Shown here: one piece after another, positions 7,234 to 15,178 of the stretch
How positions within the stretch are numbered: position 1 is the stretch's first letter
How the letters are laid out: every line of letters begins with the position of its first letter
NCBI GenBank assembly: GCA_050945795.1
Contig: JBMNTP010000023.1
Coordinates: forward strand, 1-31,168
DNA length: 31,168 nucleotides
Reading direction: 5' to 3'
From: JBMNTP01 sp050945795
GTDB taxonomy: Bacteria > Bacillota > Clostridia > Christensenellales > MGBC116941
Made by a program: the position numbers and the translations under genes
The notes under the pieces: model-generated
The model's database searches: none
Seen by the model: the letters and a program-made list of their open reading frames with translations, nothing else
What the model was told of the DNA's origin: nothing

Positions 7234-8196
7234 TCAAATCATAGACACTATTGTCGATATTTCATGCAGCTTATAATCAAATTCGTACGGCGCTTTAAGC
7301 GCCTCGGCTATCTCTATATCTATAATTTTGTTTTCCCTTATGCCTATCGCGCGGTTGGCGACTCCGTTTTTCAAAAGCTCCACCGCATGAACGCCGCACC
7401 TTGTAGCGAGTATACGATCAGCCGCTGTCGGGTTGCCGCCTCTTTGCGTATATCCAAGCACTATTGACCGCGCCTCATGCCCTGTCGCCTCGGTAATACG
7501 TTGCGCCATTTCCTCAGCGTCTCCGACGCCTTCTGCCATAATAACAATGCTCGACCTTTTGCCGCGTATTTTATTCGCTACAAGACCGTCGCAAAGCTTT
7601 TCAAAATCATACGGCACCTCCGGCAGCAGCAGCGCATGCGCACCGCTTGCTACCGCGCTGTACAGCGCAATATCGCCGCAATTACGACCCATAACCTCTA
7701 TAACGCCTATCCTGTCATGGCTGGTCATTGTGTCTCGGATTTTGTAAACCTGCTCTACCACGTTATTTATAGCGGTATCAAAACCTATTGTAAATTGGGT
7801 ATACGCCAGGTCATTGTCAATTGTGCCGGGGATACCCATGACTTTACAGCCCATATCAGCTAAAAGCTGAGCTCCAGCAAGGCTGCCGTCTCCGCCTATT
7901 ATGACAAGGCCGTCTATGCCAAAAGCCCTTAGCGCGAGCATAGCTTTTTTGGCGCCTTCCGGTGTTCTAAATTCATCGCTGCGCGCGGTTTTTAGTATTG
8001 TGCCGCCCTTATGCACTATGTTCGTGACATCCGCCTCTGTCATAAGCCGCATATCCCCGTTTATAAGCCCTTTATATCCCGAAAACACGCCGTAAACCTG
8101 GAGCCCGTACTGAATGCCGGACTTAACAACCGCCCTTATAACGGCGTTCATGCCCGGAGTGTCTCCTCCGCTGGTTAATACTCCTATCTGACGCAT
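7234..8196 (-). CDS. pfkA: ATP-dependent 6-phosphofructokinase
   Basis: This is a 320-residue 6-phosphofructokinase, catalysing ATP-dependent phosphorylation of fructose 6-phosphate in glycolysis. Motifs include TSGGDTPGMNAVIR (nucleotide binding), IGGDGS and PGTIDNDL with the catalytic Asp. EVMGRNCGDIAL and GYTQRGGNPTA are also present. Gly in GGDGS and Gly in PGTIDND are the residues of ATP-using enzymes; pyrophosphate-using enzymes carry Asp and Lys there. The length matches the bacterial tetrameric enzyme. A GAGGGAG ribosome binding site precedes the ATG. It follows a 65-residue gene and mtrB; in many Firmicutes pfkA lies just downstream of dnaE, and that order is kept here with two small genes in between. 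Confidence 0.95.
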   Translation of the reverse strand: MRQIGVLTSGGDTPGMNAVIRAVVKSGIQYGLQVYGVFSGYKGLINGDMRLMTEADVTNIVHKGGTILKTARSDEFRTPEGAKKAMLALRAFGIDGLVIIGGDGSLAGAQLLADMGCKVMGIPGTIDNDLAYTQFTIGFDTAINNVVEQVYKIRDTMTSHDRIGVIEVMGRNCGDIALYSAVASGAHALLLPEVPYDFEKLCDGLVANKIRGKRSSIVIMAEGVGDAEEMAQRITEATGHEARSIVLGYTQRGGNPTAADRILATRCGVHAVELLKNGVANRAIGIRENKIIDIEIAEALKAPYEFDYKLHEISTIVSMI

Positions 8197-8241
8197 ACTC
8201 CCTCACACAAAATTATATTTCCCGCCAATAGTTGCGGGATA

Positions 8242-8439
8242 TTAAACAAATTTCTCTGATATTATCTGCCGGGCGTCCTGCGCCTCGGCTTTTAGAACAA
8301 GCATTTCATAAAATGTATTGCCCCTCGCGCGGTTTTTATACACCGCTTTTTTCTTGCATAAAAAACCCTCTGCGCTTAATATCCTTTCAATCTCGTCCGC
8401 TTCCTTAAGGCTTGAAGCCATATGAATGACCATCCACAT
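8242..8439 (-). CDS. Small DUF2007-like protein, 65 aa
   Basis: This is a 65-residue protein with an opening strand (WMVIHMAS), a helix (LKEADEIERILSAEGF), a second strand and a final helix (AQDARQIISEKF). The pattern is like the DUF2007/putative signal-transducing small proteins, which have a ferredoxin-like layout. No catalytic residues stand out. A strong GGGGGAGA site is placed correctly before the ATG, which supports real expression. It lies between mtrB and pfkA, with about 15 bases to mtrB. Function is unknown. Confidence 0.7.
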   Translation of the reverse strand: MWMVIHMASSLKEADEIERILSAEGFLCKKKAVYKNRARGNTFYEMLVLKAEAQDARQIISEKFV

Positions 8440-8454
8440 AATTATCTCCCCCGG

Positions 8455-8679
8455 TTAACAGCCCGAATCAATCTCGCCATGCTCCATAATTATGCGCGCC
8501 CGCCCTCTTATCTTTATAGCCGAGGTTCTTTCGGTAAACTGCGCCAGCATCACTTCGCCGGCGCTCAGCTTTTCGGCATGAGCTGGCTTTGTTTCCGCCC
8601 CTCTTGACATGCCTATAACGGTAACGCCATCTTCGAGCGCCTTTATGCAAACATACTTGCCGCCGCCGATTTCATCCAT
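8455..8679 (-). CDS. mtrB: trp RNA-binding attenuation protein (TRAP)
   Basis: This is a 74-residue protein that aligns without gaps, from memory, to Bacillus subtilis MtrB. Family TRAP forms an 11-subunit ring that binds tryptophan and then wraps (G/U)AG repeats in trp leader RNA. The RNA-binding triad is conserved as Lys37, Lys56 and Arg58 (AEKL, SAIKIRG). The tryptophan pocket segment AQFTERTSAIK keeps Gln47, Thr49, Thr52 and Ser53, while His51 is Arg and Thr25 is Ser. A good AGGAGG site precedes the ATG. It sits between dnaE and the 65-residue gene, not with folate or trp genes as in Bacillus. No TRAP target with multiple (G/U)AG repeats was noticed nearby. Confidence 0.9.
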   Translation of the reverse strand: MDEIGGGKYVCIKALEDGVTVIGMSRGAETKPAHAEKLSAGEVMLAQFTERTSAIKIRGRARIIMEHGEIDSGC

Positions 8680-8737
8680 ACCGAAACCTCCTCGTACTCG
8701 TTTAAATTATACCAAAAACAATTTCCTTAATCAAACG

Positions 8738-11700
8738 TCAATCAAGCATCCTTACATTTGCTTGACCGGCTATATAGCCAAGTTCTTGCACCAGCGCTCC
8801 GCACGCGTCAACCGAAGCGGCGTCCGGCCTCATAAGCCATCTGCCGTTCTTTTGCATATATATGCAAAGTGGCACTCCGCCGTTAAAATAGCCGGCAACA
8901 TCCATAACTCGCTGCACTTTTTCCTGCTGCTCGCCGCTTTCAAACAGCTTTACAACAAGCTTGCCCGTCACAGCATCCGGCTTAAATCCGTCCAGCGCCT
9001 CAATATCGTCAAGGTGCAGCGACGCTACATCATCTCTCATACTCACCCTGCCCTTTACAGACACAACATTGCCCGGCTCAAGGTAAGCCCTGTGCCTTCT
9101 AAACACCTTTGGAAACGCCACAACCTCTATGACGCCGTATAAATCCTCCAGCGTTAGTATCGACATCATATCATCGTTTCTAGTCAACTTATCTTTTCTT
9201 GAGGATATAAGCCCGCCCATAACAACCGTTTGTCCGTCATATGAAGCGTCCTCTTTAAGGTTTACGGTGTTAATACTAAAGCTTTCTAGCTTATCGGTAT
9301 ATTCAAGCAGCGGATGCGCCGATATATACATGCCGGTAACTTCCTTTTCCATCGCCAGCGCTACTTTTGAGGGAAACTCGGGTATGTCATCGAGTTCCAT
9401 TGTCGGATCCTCCATGCCCTCAAGCCCCCCGAACAGCGAAATCTGCCCGTCTATAATCTTTTTCTTTTCATTTCCTATACCGTCTAGTATGCGCTCATAC
9501 GACGCCGACAGCACGCTCCTTTTATGGCCCATAGAATCGAAGCAGCCCGCCTTTATCATGCTCTCGACCATGCGCTTGTTAAAGAAATCGTATGTCCTGC
9601 GGCAAAAGTCGAAGAAGTCTTTGTAAGGGCCGCTTTTTTTACGTTCCTCAATAAGTTTTAATACCGCCATAACACCTACGTTTTTTATAGCCGCCAGCCC
9701 AAACCTAACTCCGCCGTCTTGCACCTCAAAATACGCGCCGCTTTTATTAACGTCGCTTTGCAGCACAGGAATACCGCTTGAGCGGCAAAACTGTAAATAC
9801 TGCGCCGCCTTGTCGGAGGAGCCAAGATAGCTGTTTATGGTGGCCGCCATGAATTCGGCCGGATAATACCTCTTTAGCCATGCTGTCTGATAAGATATAA
9901 CGCCGTAGGCCGCCGCGTGGCTGCGGTTAAAAGCGTAGGACGCGAAGTCCATCATCTGGTCGAATATGGAGTTGGCCACCCGCTCATCAACGCCCATCTT
10001 AACAGCGCCCGGCACGTCCTTGCCGTCGCCGTAAATAAATGTGCGTCGCTCCCGCTCCATAACTTCATGGTTCTTCTTTGACATCGCCCTTCTTACAAGA
10101 TCGCTCCTGCCCAAAGAATACCCCGCCATATCCCTTACAATCTGCATAACCTGCTCTTGATAAACCATGCAGCCGTACGTATTTTTGAGTATATGCTCCT
10201 GCAATGGATGATCGTAGCGCACCGACTCCGGGTTGCGCTTGCACTCTACATACCTTGGAATCTGATCCATCGGACCGGGGCGAAAAAGCGAAATACCGGC
10301 TATAATGTCTTCAAAGCAGTCGGGCTTAAGTTCTCTTAAAAACGCCCTCATACCTCCGCTTTCAAGCTGGAACACGCCATCTGTATCGCCTTCGCCAATC
10401 ATATCGTATACCTTTTGGTCGGAAAGGTCTAAAGCGTCTATATCAATTTTTATGCCTCGGTTTTTTTCAATCATCTCTACGGCATCTCGTATCGCCGTCA
10501 AGTTTCTAAGCCCGAGAAAGTCCATTTTAAGCAGCCCTATTGATTCGAGCACCTTCATAGTAAACTGCGTTGTTATTACCTCATCGTTTTTCTGCACCGG
10601 CACATGCTCGGTTAATGGCTTTGCGGCTATAACAACGCCCGCCGCGTGCGTTGACGCGTGCCTTGGCAGCCCCTCAAGCTTTCTTGCGAGGTCTATAAGC
10701 TTTCCAACCGAATAATCGCTCTCGTAAAGTTCTCTAAGTTCTGCGTTTTTTGAAAGCGCCTTTTCAATAGTAACATTCAGCTCCTGCGGCACCATCTTGG
10801 CTATCCTATCCACCTCACCATAAGGCACCCGCAACACCCTTCCAACGTCGCGTATAACCGCGCGCGCCGCCATCGTGCCGAAGGTAATTATCTGCGCCAC
10901 ATGGTCGGATCCATATTTCTCAACAACATAGTCTATTACCTCCTGCCGCCTGTCGGCGCAGAAGTCTATATCAATATCCGGCATACTTATGCGTTCGGGA
11001 TTAAGAAACCGCTCAAACAGCAAATCATATTTAATAGGATCTATGCCGGTTATACCTAAAGCGTAAGCGCACAGGCTGCCCGCCGCGCTGCCCCTGCCCG
11101 GCCCGACTACAATGCCGTTATCCTTGGCATATTTTATAAAATCCCATACTATAAGAAAATAGTTTGTAAAGCCCATGGAGTTTATAACGCCCAGCTCATA
11201 ATCAAGCCGCTCTATAACCTTTTTAGACGGCTCCCCGTATATGCGATTTAGACCGTCCATGCACAGCCTTCTCAAATACGCTTCGTTGTCCTCACTTTCG
11301 GGCACTTCAAACCCCGGCAGATAATGCTTTGTAAAATCAAACTCAACATTGCACTTATCGGCAATTGCAAGCGAGTTGTCGAGTGCCCCCGGCACATGAG
11401 AGAACAACTCCGCCATCTCGTCCCCGCTTTTTAAATAAAGCTGGTCGGATTCTATCTTCATTCTGTCCGTTTCATCAACAAACTTGCCGGTCTGTATGCA
11501 CATAAGCACATCCTGCGCCTCTGCGTCATCGCGGTTTATGTAATGTACGTCATTTGTGGCGACAAGCGGCAACCCCGCTGTTTTCGCAATCTCTATAAGT
11601 CCGAGATTGACCTGCTTTTGCTCTACAAAACCGTGATCCTGCAATTCAATATAGAAATCGCCCGGCGCGAATATGCGCTTAAGCCGCTTTGCCATATCAA

Positions 11701-12166
11701 GCGCGTCGTCCATGCGGTTCGCAAGTACCAGCCTTGGAATATCTCCTGAAAGGCAGGCGGAAAGGCCTATAAGGCCGGCGCTGTGCTGTTCTAAAACATC
11801 ATAATCGATCCTCGGCTTATAATAGAAACCTTGAAGAAAGCCCATAGAGCACAGCTTTACAAGGTTTGAATATCCTTCATCGTCTTTCGCGAGCAGTATA
11901 AAATGGGCGTAATCCTTATCTTGTCGCCCTTCCCTGCCGTCAAGCTTTCGCGGCGCAACATACACCTCGCAGCCGATTATAGGCTTGATGCCATGCTCCT
12001 TACAAGCTTTATAAAAATCCACGACGCCATACATAACGCCGTGGTCTGTTATCGCCACCGCCTTCATTCCTAAAGCCGAGCTTTTAGCAGCCAAGTCGCT
12101 TATGCGGGCGGCGCCGTCTAAAAGGCTGTATTCGCTATGAACATGCAGGTGAACAAAATCTCTCAT
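8738..12166 (-). CDS. dnaE: DNA polymerase III alpha subunit DnaE
   Basis: This is a 1142-residue C-family replicative polymerase subunit. The N-terminal PHP domain starts HLHVHSEYSLLDGA and keeps the metal-binding histidines. The palm carries GPGRGSAAGSLCAYALG and the catalytic PDIDIDFCADRR. Further on are PRHASTHAAGVVIA, FLGLRNLTAI and the fingers segment AFNRSHAAAYGVISYQTAWLK. The helix-hairpin-helix region and an OB fold (VVMGGLISSRKDKL) follow near residue 1000. The C-terminal tail is short, as in DnaE1-type enzymes. It is the DnaE form, not PolC, which Firmicutes also carry. The start ATG has GGGAG upstream. A terminator and a candidate promoter region separate it from the HPr-like gene. 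Confidence 0.97.
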   Translation of the reverse strand: MRDFVHLHVHSEYSLLDGAARISDLAAKSSALGMKAVAITDHGVMYGVVDFYKACKEHGIKPIIGCEVYVAPRKLDGREGRQDKDYAHFILLAKDDEGYSNLVKLCSMGFLQGFYYKPRIDYDVLEQHSAGLIGLSACLSGDIPRLVLANRMDDALDMAKRLKRIFAPGDFYIELQDHGFVEQKQVNLGLIEIAKTAGLPLVATNDVHYINRDDAEAQDVLMCIQTGKFVDETDRMKIESDQLYLKSGDEMAELFSHVPGALDNSLAIADKCNVEFDFTKHYLPGFEVPESEDNEAYLRRLCMDGLNRIYGEPSKKVIERLDYELGVINSMGFTNYFLIVWDFIKYAKDNGIVVGPGRGSAAGSLCAYALGITGIDPIKYDLLFERFLNPERISMPDIDIDFCADRRQEVIDYVVEKYGSDHVAQIITFGTMAARAVIRDVGRVLRVPYGEVDRIAKMVPQELNVTIEKALSKNAELRELYESDYSVGKLIDLARKLEGLPRHASTHAAGVVIAAKPLTEHVPVQKNDEVITTQFTMKVLESIGLLKMDFLGLRNLTAIRDAVEMIEKNRGIKIDIDALDLSDQKVYDMIGEGDTDGVFQLESGGMRAFLRELKPDCFEDIIAGISLFRPGPMDQIPRYVECKRNPESVRYDHPLQEHILKNTYGCMVYQEQVMQIVRDMAGYSLGRSDLVRRAMSKKNHEVMERERRTFIYGDGKDVPGAVKMGVDERVANSIFDQMMDFASYAFNRSHAAAYGVISYQTAWLKRYYPAEFMAATINSYLGSSDKAAQYLQFCRSSGIPVLQSDVNKSGAYFEVQDGGVRFGLAAIKNVGVMAVLKLIEERKKSGPYKDFFDFCRRTYDFFNKRMVESMIKAGCFDSMGHKRSVLSASYERILDGIGNEKKKIIDGQISLFGGLEGMEDPTMELDDIPEFPSKVALAMEKEVTGMYISAHPLLEYTDKLESFSINTVNLKEDASYDGQTVVMGGLISSRKDKLTRNDDMMSILTLEDLYGVIEVVAFPKVFRRHRAYLEPGNVVSVKGRVSMRDDVASLHLDDIEALDGFKPDAVTGKLVVKLFESGEQQEKVQRVMDVAGYFNGGVPLCIYMQKNGRWLMRPDAASVDACGALVQELGYIAGQANVRMLD

Positions 12167-12183
12167 TCTTTAATCTCCCGTTT

Positions 12184-12205
12184 GGGTATATTTTATAGTA
12201 TACCC
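12184..12205. promoter_or_regulatory. Perfect inverted repeat upstream of dnaE
   Basis: GGGTATA (12184-12190) and TATACCC (12199-12205) form a perfect 7 bp inverted repeat with an 8-base AT-rich spacer, about 18 bases before the dnaE start. It overlaps TATACT/TATAAA, which could serve as a -10 on the minus strand, though no good -35 is visible. It could be an operator or a short hairpin in the leader. Confidence 0.4.
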
Positions 12206-12214
12206 GACTGTTTT

Positions 12215-12241
12215 AAAAGAGGCGGTAAATAAAAAACCGCC
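12215..12241 (-). terminator. Terminator downstream of the HPr-like gene
   Basis: On the minus strand GGCGGT (12241-12236) pairs with ACCGCC (12226-12221) across a T-rich loop and is followed by TCTTTT. It separates the whiA/HPr transcript from dnaE, possibly only partially since the stem is 6 bp. Confidence 0.6.
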
Positions 12242-12288
12242 CGCGCCAAAATCATACAGGCGCAAAGCGGCCGGCGTTACGCCTTAGC

Positions 12289-12555
12289 TTATTCAGGGTC
12301 GAAATTCGCCTCTACCAGCTTAACAATGGCCGCCATCGCCTCTTTTTCATCTTCGCCTGTAACGAGTAGCCTAACGGCATCCCCGCGCTGCAAGTTGAGC
12401 GAAAGCAGGCCGATAATGCTCTTGCCGTTAATGCGTTTGTTGCCCACCTCGATATATATCTGGGATTGGAACTCCCCGGCGGTCTGAACGAACATGGCTG
12501 CCGGCCTAGACCTTAGCCCTTCTTGATTGTTGATTGTTATAACCTTATGCAGCAT
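12289..12555 (-). CDS. crh: HPr-family protein, Crh-like (His15 replaced by Arg)
   Basis: This is an 88-residue HPr-fold protein. In HPr the phosphotransfer residue is His15 in GLHARPA; here the segment is GLRSRPAA with Arg15, so it cannot carry PTS phosphate. Ser46, the target of HPr kinase, is kept in INGKSIIGLLSL. That pairing, loss of His15 with retained Ser46, defines Bacillus Crh (which has Gln15), a cofactor of CcpA in carbon catabolite repression. Position also matches: Bacillus crh follows yvcJ-yvcK-whiA. The ATG lies two bases before the whiA stop codon region, with AGGGGAGA inside the whiA end. A standard HPr should be encoded elsewhere. The crh name is by analogy. Confidence 0.85.
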   Translation of the reverse strand: MLHKVITINNQEGLRSRPAAMFVQTAGEFQSQIYIEVGNKRINGKSIIGLLSLNLQRGDAVRLLVTGEDEKEAMAAIVKLVEANFDPE

Positions 12556-12557
12556 AG

Positions 12558-13496
12558 CTATTCTCCCCTTTCCTCTCTAAGCTTTTCCGCTATGGCGTCA
12601 AGCCGCCGCAGCCTATGATTGACGCCCGACCTGCCTATTTCCTGTGACAGCATCGTGCAAAGCTCCCTAAGCGATGCCTCGGGATTGTCGAGCCGGGCCG
12701 ACGCAACCTCACGCAAAGCAACCGGAAGGCTGCTGATACCCAAAACTTTTTCTATATACTTTATGTTTTCAACTTGCCTCGCTGCCGCATTAACGGTTTT
12801 TTGTATATTTGCCGTCTCGCAGTTTACGGCTCTGTTTATATTGTTTCTAATATCTTTAAGTATGCGTACGTTATGGAATTCGAGTATAGCCGAATGCGCG
12901 CCGGCGGCGGTAAGAAAATCGGCTATCATTTCTCCTTCCTTTAAGTATACCACATACGCCTTTTTTCTTGAAACGATTTTCGCATTTAATTCCATTTCAT
13001 TAAGCAGCATCGCCAGCGCCGAGGCAAACTCCGCGCTTGATGACGTTATCTCAAGGTGATACCTCTTTTCAGGATTTGAAACGCTGCCCGCAGCCAGAAA
13101 AGCGCCTCTTAGAAACGCCCCCTTGCATCGCATTGATGATACCAGCCCCGGGTCAATATCCTCTCTGAGCCCATCGCCTAAAAGATATGTATCTTCAAGC
13201 ACGCGCTTTGAAAGCTCCGCCCCATTTATCTGCACTGTATAGCTGTGCCGCCTGCCCAGCTTTGTATTGTTGCGAATTATTATCTCTCCGGCTTCATTAT
13301 AAAGCTTTTTTATCAGCGTGAATATCCTTCTCGCCACAGCGGGGTTGTCGGTATTAAGCCGCACCGCCATATTCTTACCAAGTGCGAGAAACCCCGCCAG
13401 CCTGAGCATAGCGCCAAGCTCGGCTTTGATTTCCATATCGCTGCCGTTTTCAATGCACAGCATCTCCTTTTTTGCCTTAGCCGAAAAAGACGCCAA
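12558..13496 (-). CDS. whiA: WhiA-family DNA-binding protein
   Basis: This is a 312-residue WhiA/DUF199 protein. Family members join an N-terminal LAGLIDADG homing-endonuclease-like fold, without nuclease activity, to a C-terminal helix-turn-helix. In Bacillus WhiA affects cell division and chromosome segregation; in Streptomyces it controls sporulation division. Seen here are the LGAMLRLAGFLALG motif, the RKKAYVVYLKEGEMIADFL core, an NCETANIQKTVNAA signature and a C-terminal helix-turn-helix around ASLRELCTMLSQEIGRSG. The start is TTG at 13496, seven bases after GGAGGG. It follows rapZ after about 20 bases, where yvcK would be expected, and runs into the Crh-like gene. Confidence 0.95.
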   Translation of the reverse strand: MASFSAKAKKEMLCIENGSDMEIKAELGAMLRLAGFLALGKNMAVRLNTDNPAVARRIFTLIKKLYNEAGEIIIRNNTKLGRRHSYTVQINGAELSKRVLEDTYLLGDGLREDIDPGLVSSMRCKGAFLRGAFLAAGSVSNPEKRYHLEITSSSAEFASALAMLLNEMELNAKIVSRKKAYVVYLKEGEMIADFLTAAGAHSAILEFHNVRILKDIRNNINRAVNCETANIQKTVNAAARQVENIKYIEKVLGISSLPVALREVASARLDNPEASLRELCTMLSQEIGRSGVNHRLRRLDAIAEKLREERGE

Positions 13497-13516
13497 TCAA
13501 AAACCCTCCAATATCC

Positions 13517-14398
13517 TTAGCTGTTAATCTCTATGCCTTCCGCCTCAAGGTCGCGGTGCGATATCATAACGCCGCGTCCGTTTATCTTAAGCCGCTCATA
13601 CAAAAGCTCCGCCACGGCAACGCTTCTGTGCATTCCGCCGGTGCAGCCAATCGCTATAATAAGCTGCTTTTTGCCTTCCTTTGTATAAAGCGGCACCAGG
13701 AAATCAACAAGATCGTAAAGCTTGTCCATAAAGGTGCCGGCGTGAGGAAATTCAAATATATATTTTTTTACCAATGCGTTTTTGCCGCTATAAGGCTTTA
13801 ACTCCTCAACATAAAACGGGTTAGGCAAAAAACGTACGTCCAGCACCATATCAGCATCAAGCGGTATGCCGTGCTTATAGCCAAACGTCATAACGCTTAT
13901 CATCAAATCCTCGTCTTCGCCCTCACCGCCAAGGTCAAGATGCTCCTCAATTCTCTGCTCTAATTGCTTCTGATTCAAGTTGCTTGTATCTATCACCATA
14001 TTGGCGATTTCCTTTAAGGCGTTGAGCCGCTGCCGCTCCAAATCTATGCCCTCAAACAATGAGCCGGACTTGGCCAGCGGATGCATTCTCCTTGTGCCTT
14101 TATATCTTTTCACCAGCGACTCATCGTTGCAATCGAGGAACATAATTTCATAATCAACGCCCATGTCCTGAAGTTCACTTAGAGCATTGAATATCTCATC
14201 TAGCTCCCCACCCAGCCTGCTATCTACTACAACTGCCGCTTTTTCAATGTGTTCCTCGCTCTTTTTACAAAAATCAGCGAATTCCGGCAGCATGCGCGGC
14301 GGCAGGTTGTCTACGCAAAAATATCCGCAGTCCTCAAGCTTTCTAAGCCCGAGCGTTTTTCCCGCCCCCGACAGGCCGGTCAATATTATAAGTTTCAT
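13517..14398 (-). CDS. rapZ: RapZ/YvcJ-family nucleotide-binding protein
   Basis: This is a 293-residue P-loop protein. Family members bind ATP/GTP; in enterobacteria RapZ targets the small RNA GlmZ for decay, and in Bacillus YvcJ affects competence. The Walker A motif is GLSGAGKT near the N-terminus, followed by CVDNLPP and the MFLDCND segment. The C-terminal domain has FGYKHGIP, DVRFLPNPFY and the signature IGCTGGMHRSV that forms an anion-binding pocket. The ATG overlaps the PHP gene stop by four bases (ATGA), so translation is coupled. Length and all family motifs are normal. Confidence 0.95.
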   Translation of the reverse strand: MKLIILTGLSGAGKTLGLRKLEDCGYFCVDNLPPRMLPEFADFCKKSEEHIEKAAVVVDSRLGGELDEIFNALSELQDMGVDYEIMFLDCNDESLVKRYKGTRRMHPLAKSGSLFEGIDLERQRLNALKEIANMVIDTSNLNQKQLEQRIEEHLDLGGEGEDEDLMISVMTFGYKHGIPLDADMVLDVRFLPNPFYVEELKPYSGKNALVKKYIFEFPHAGTFMDKLYDLVDFLVPLYTKEGKKQLIIAIGCTGGMHRSVAVAELLYERLKINGRGVMISHRDLEAEGIEINS

Positions 14399-15168
14399 TC
14401 TCCGGCCTCCCTTCTTAAACTCTTAAGAGAAATACCGCTGCCCCTTGCGTTAACAATGCGTCCGGGCGGCAGCGCGCATTCTTTTATAAGCTCCAACGCC
14501 GCTTCAAACCGGCCTATATCCTCCGGCTTATGCGCGTCAGAGCTTACAACAAAGTCCGCACCTTCCTCCATCGCCGCTATAAGCTCCTCACGGCTTATAG
14601 ACTTATGCCTGTTGTTTATCTCAATAGCTGTTCCATACTCCGCCGCCGCCCGCGCAACCCTTCTTACATCTACCGGTATCGGGTCGTTAAGATGGGTGAG
14701 TATGTCTATTTTGTGCTTTTTTATAGCTTTTATATAAGCGTCCGTCGTTACCTTTATAGCCTCAAGCACAGACGGCCTGTCCCCTTTGCGGCGCGCCCTC
14801 CAGTAAAAGTGCGCCAATGAGCCGGGGCTTATCCAGGCAAAACTATGAAATCCCAGTAGTACAATATCAAACATTCCCCTTGTCTGATCGATTATGTCTA
14901 TATCCCCGTCTATACTTATAAGATTGGCCTCAACACCAAACAGCACCTCTATTTTAGAAGCAACCTTGCGAGCGATCCTAACGCATTCGTCCCTCGCCCG
15001 TCTTATCTCCCACGGCCTTAGCCCAAACGCCACATGCCCAAGCCCATGATCGGTTATGCCTATACATTCAAGCCCTTTTTTTATAGCCGCCTGCACATTC
15101 TCTTCTATAGTGCCTTTCCCGTGACTGTACCGCGTATGCGTATGATAATCAGCAACAATATCCGTCAA
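14395..15168 (-). CDS. PHP-domain phosphoesterase
   Basis: This is a 257-residue PHP (polymerase and histidinol phosphatase) domain protein, a predicted metal-dependent phosphoesterase. Metal ligands are visible in DYHTHTRYSHG, GITDHGLGH, GVEANLI, a conserved His in LTHLNDP and SSDAHKPEDIG near the C-terminus. The family includes YcdX-like and histidinol-phosphatase-like enzymes; the substrate here is unknown. The start is TTG at 15168, with a loose GGAGAGG in the end of murB. It overlaps rapZ by four bases. In Clostridia a PHP gene is common between murB and rapZ, so this is normal context. Confidence 0.9.
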   Translation of the reverse strand: MTDIVADYHTHTRYSHGKGTIEENVQAAIKKGLECIGITDHGLGHVAFGLRPWEIRRARDECVRIARKVASKIEVLFGVEANLISIDGDIDIIDQTRGMFDIVLLGFHSFAWISPGSLAHFYWRARRKGDRPSVLEAIKVTTDAYIKAIKKHKIDILTHLNDPIPVDVRRVARAAAEYGTAIEINNRHKSISREELIAAMEEGADFVVSSDAHKPEDIGRFEAALELIKECALPPGRIVNARGSGISLKSLRREAGE

Positions 15169-15178
15169 TTAATTATGC

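Noticed and set aside
8468..8650. 60-residue minus-strand frame overlapping mtrB
   Set aside because: It lies in another frame of mtrB, which has full family similarity and a good ribosome site.
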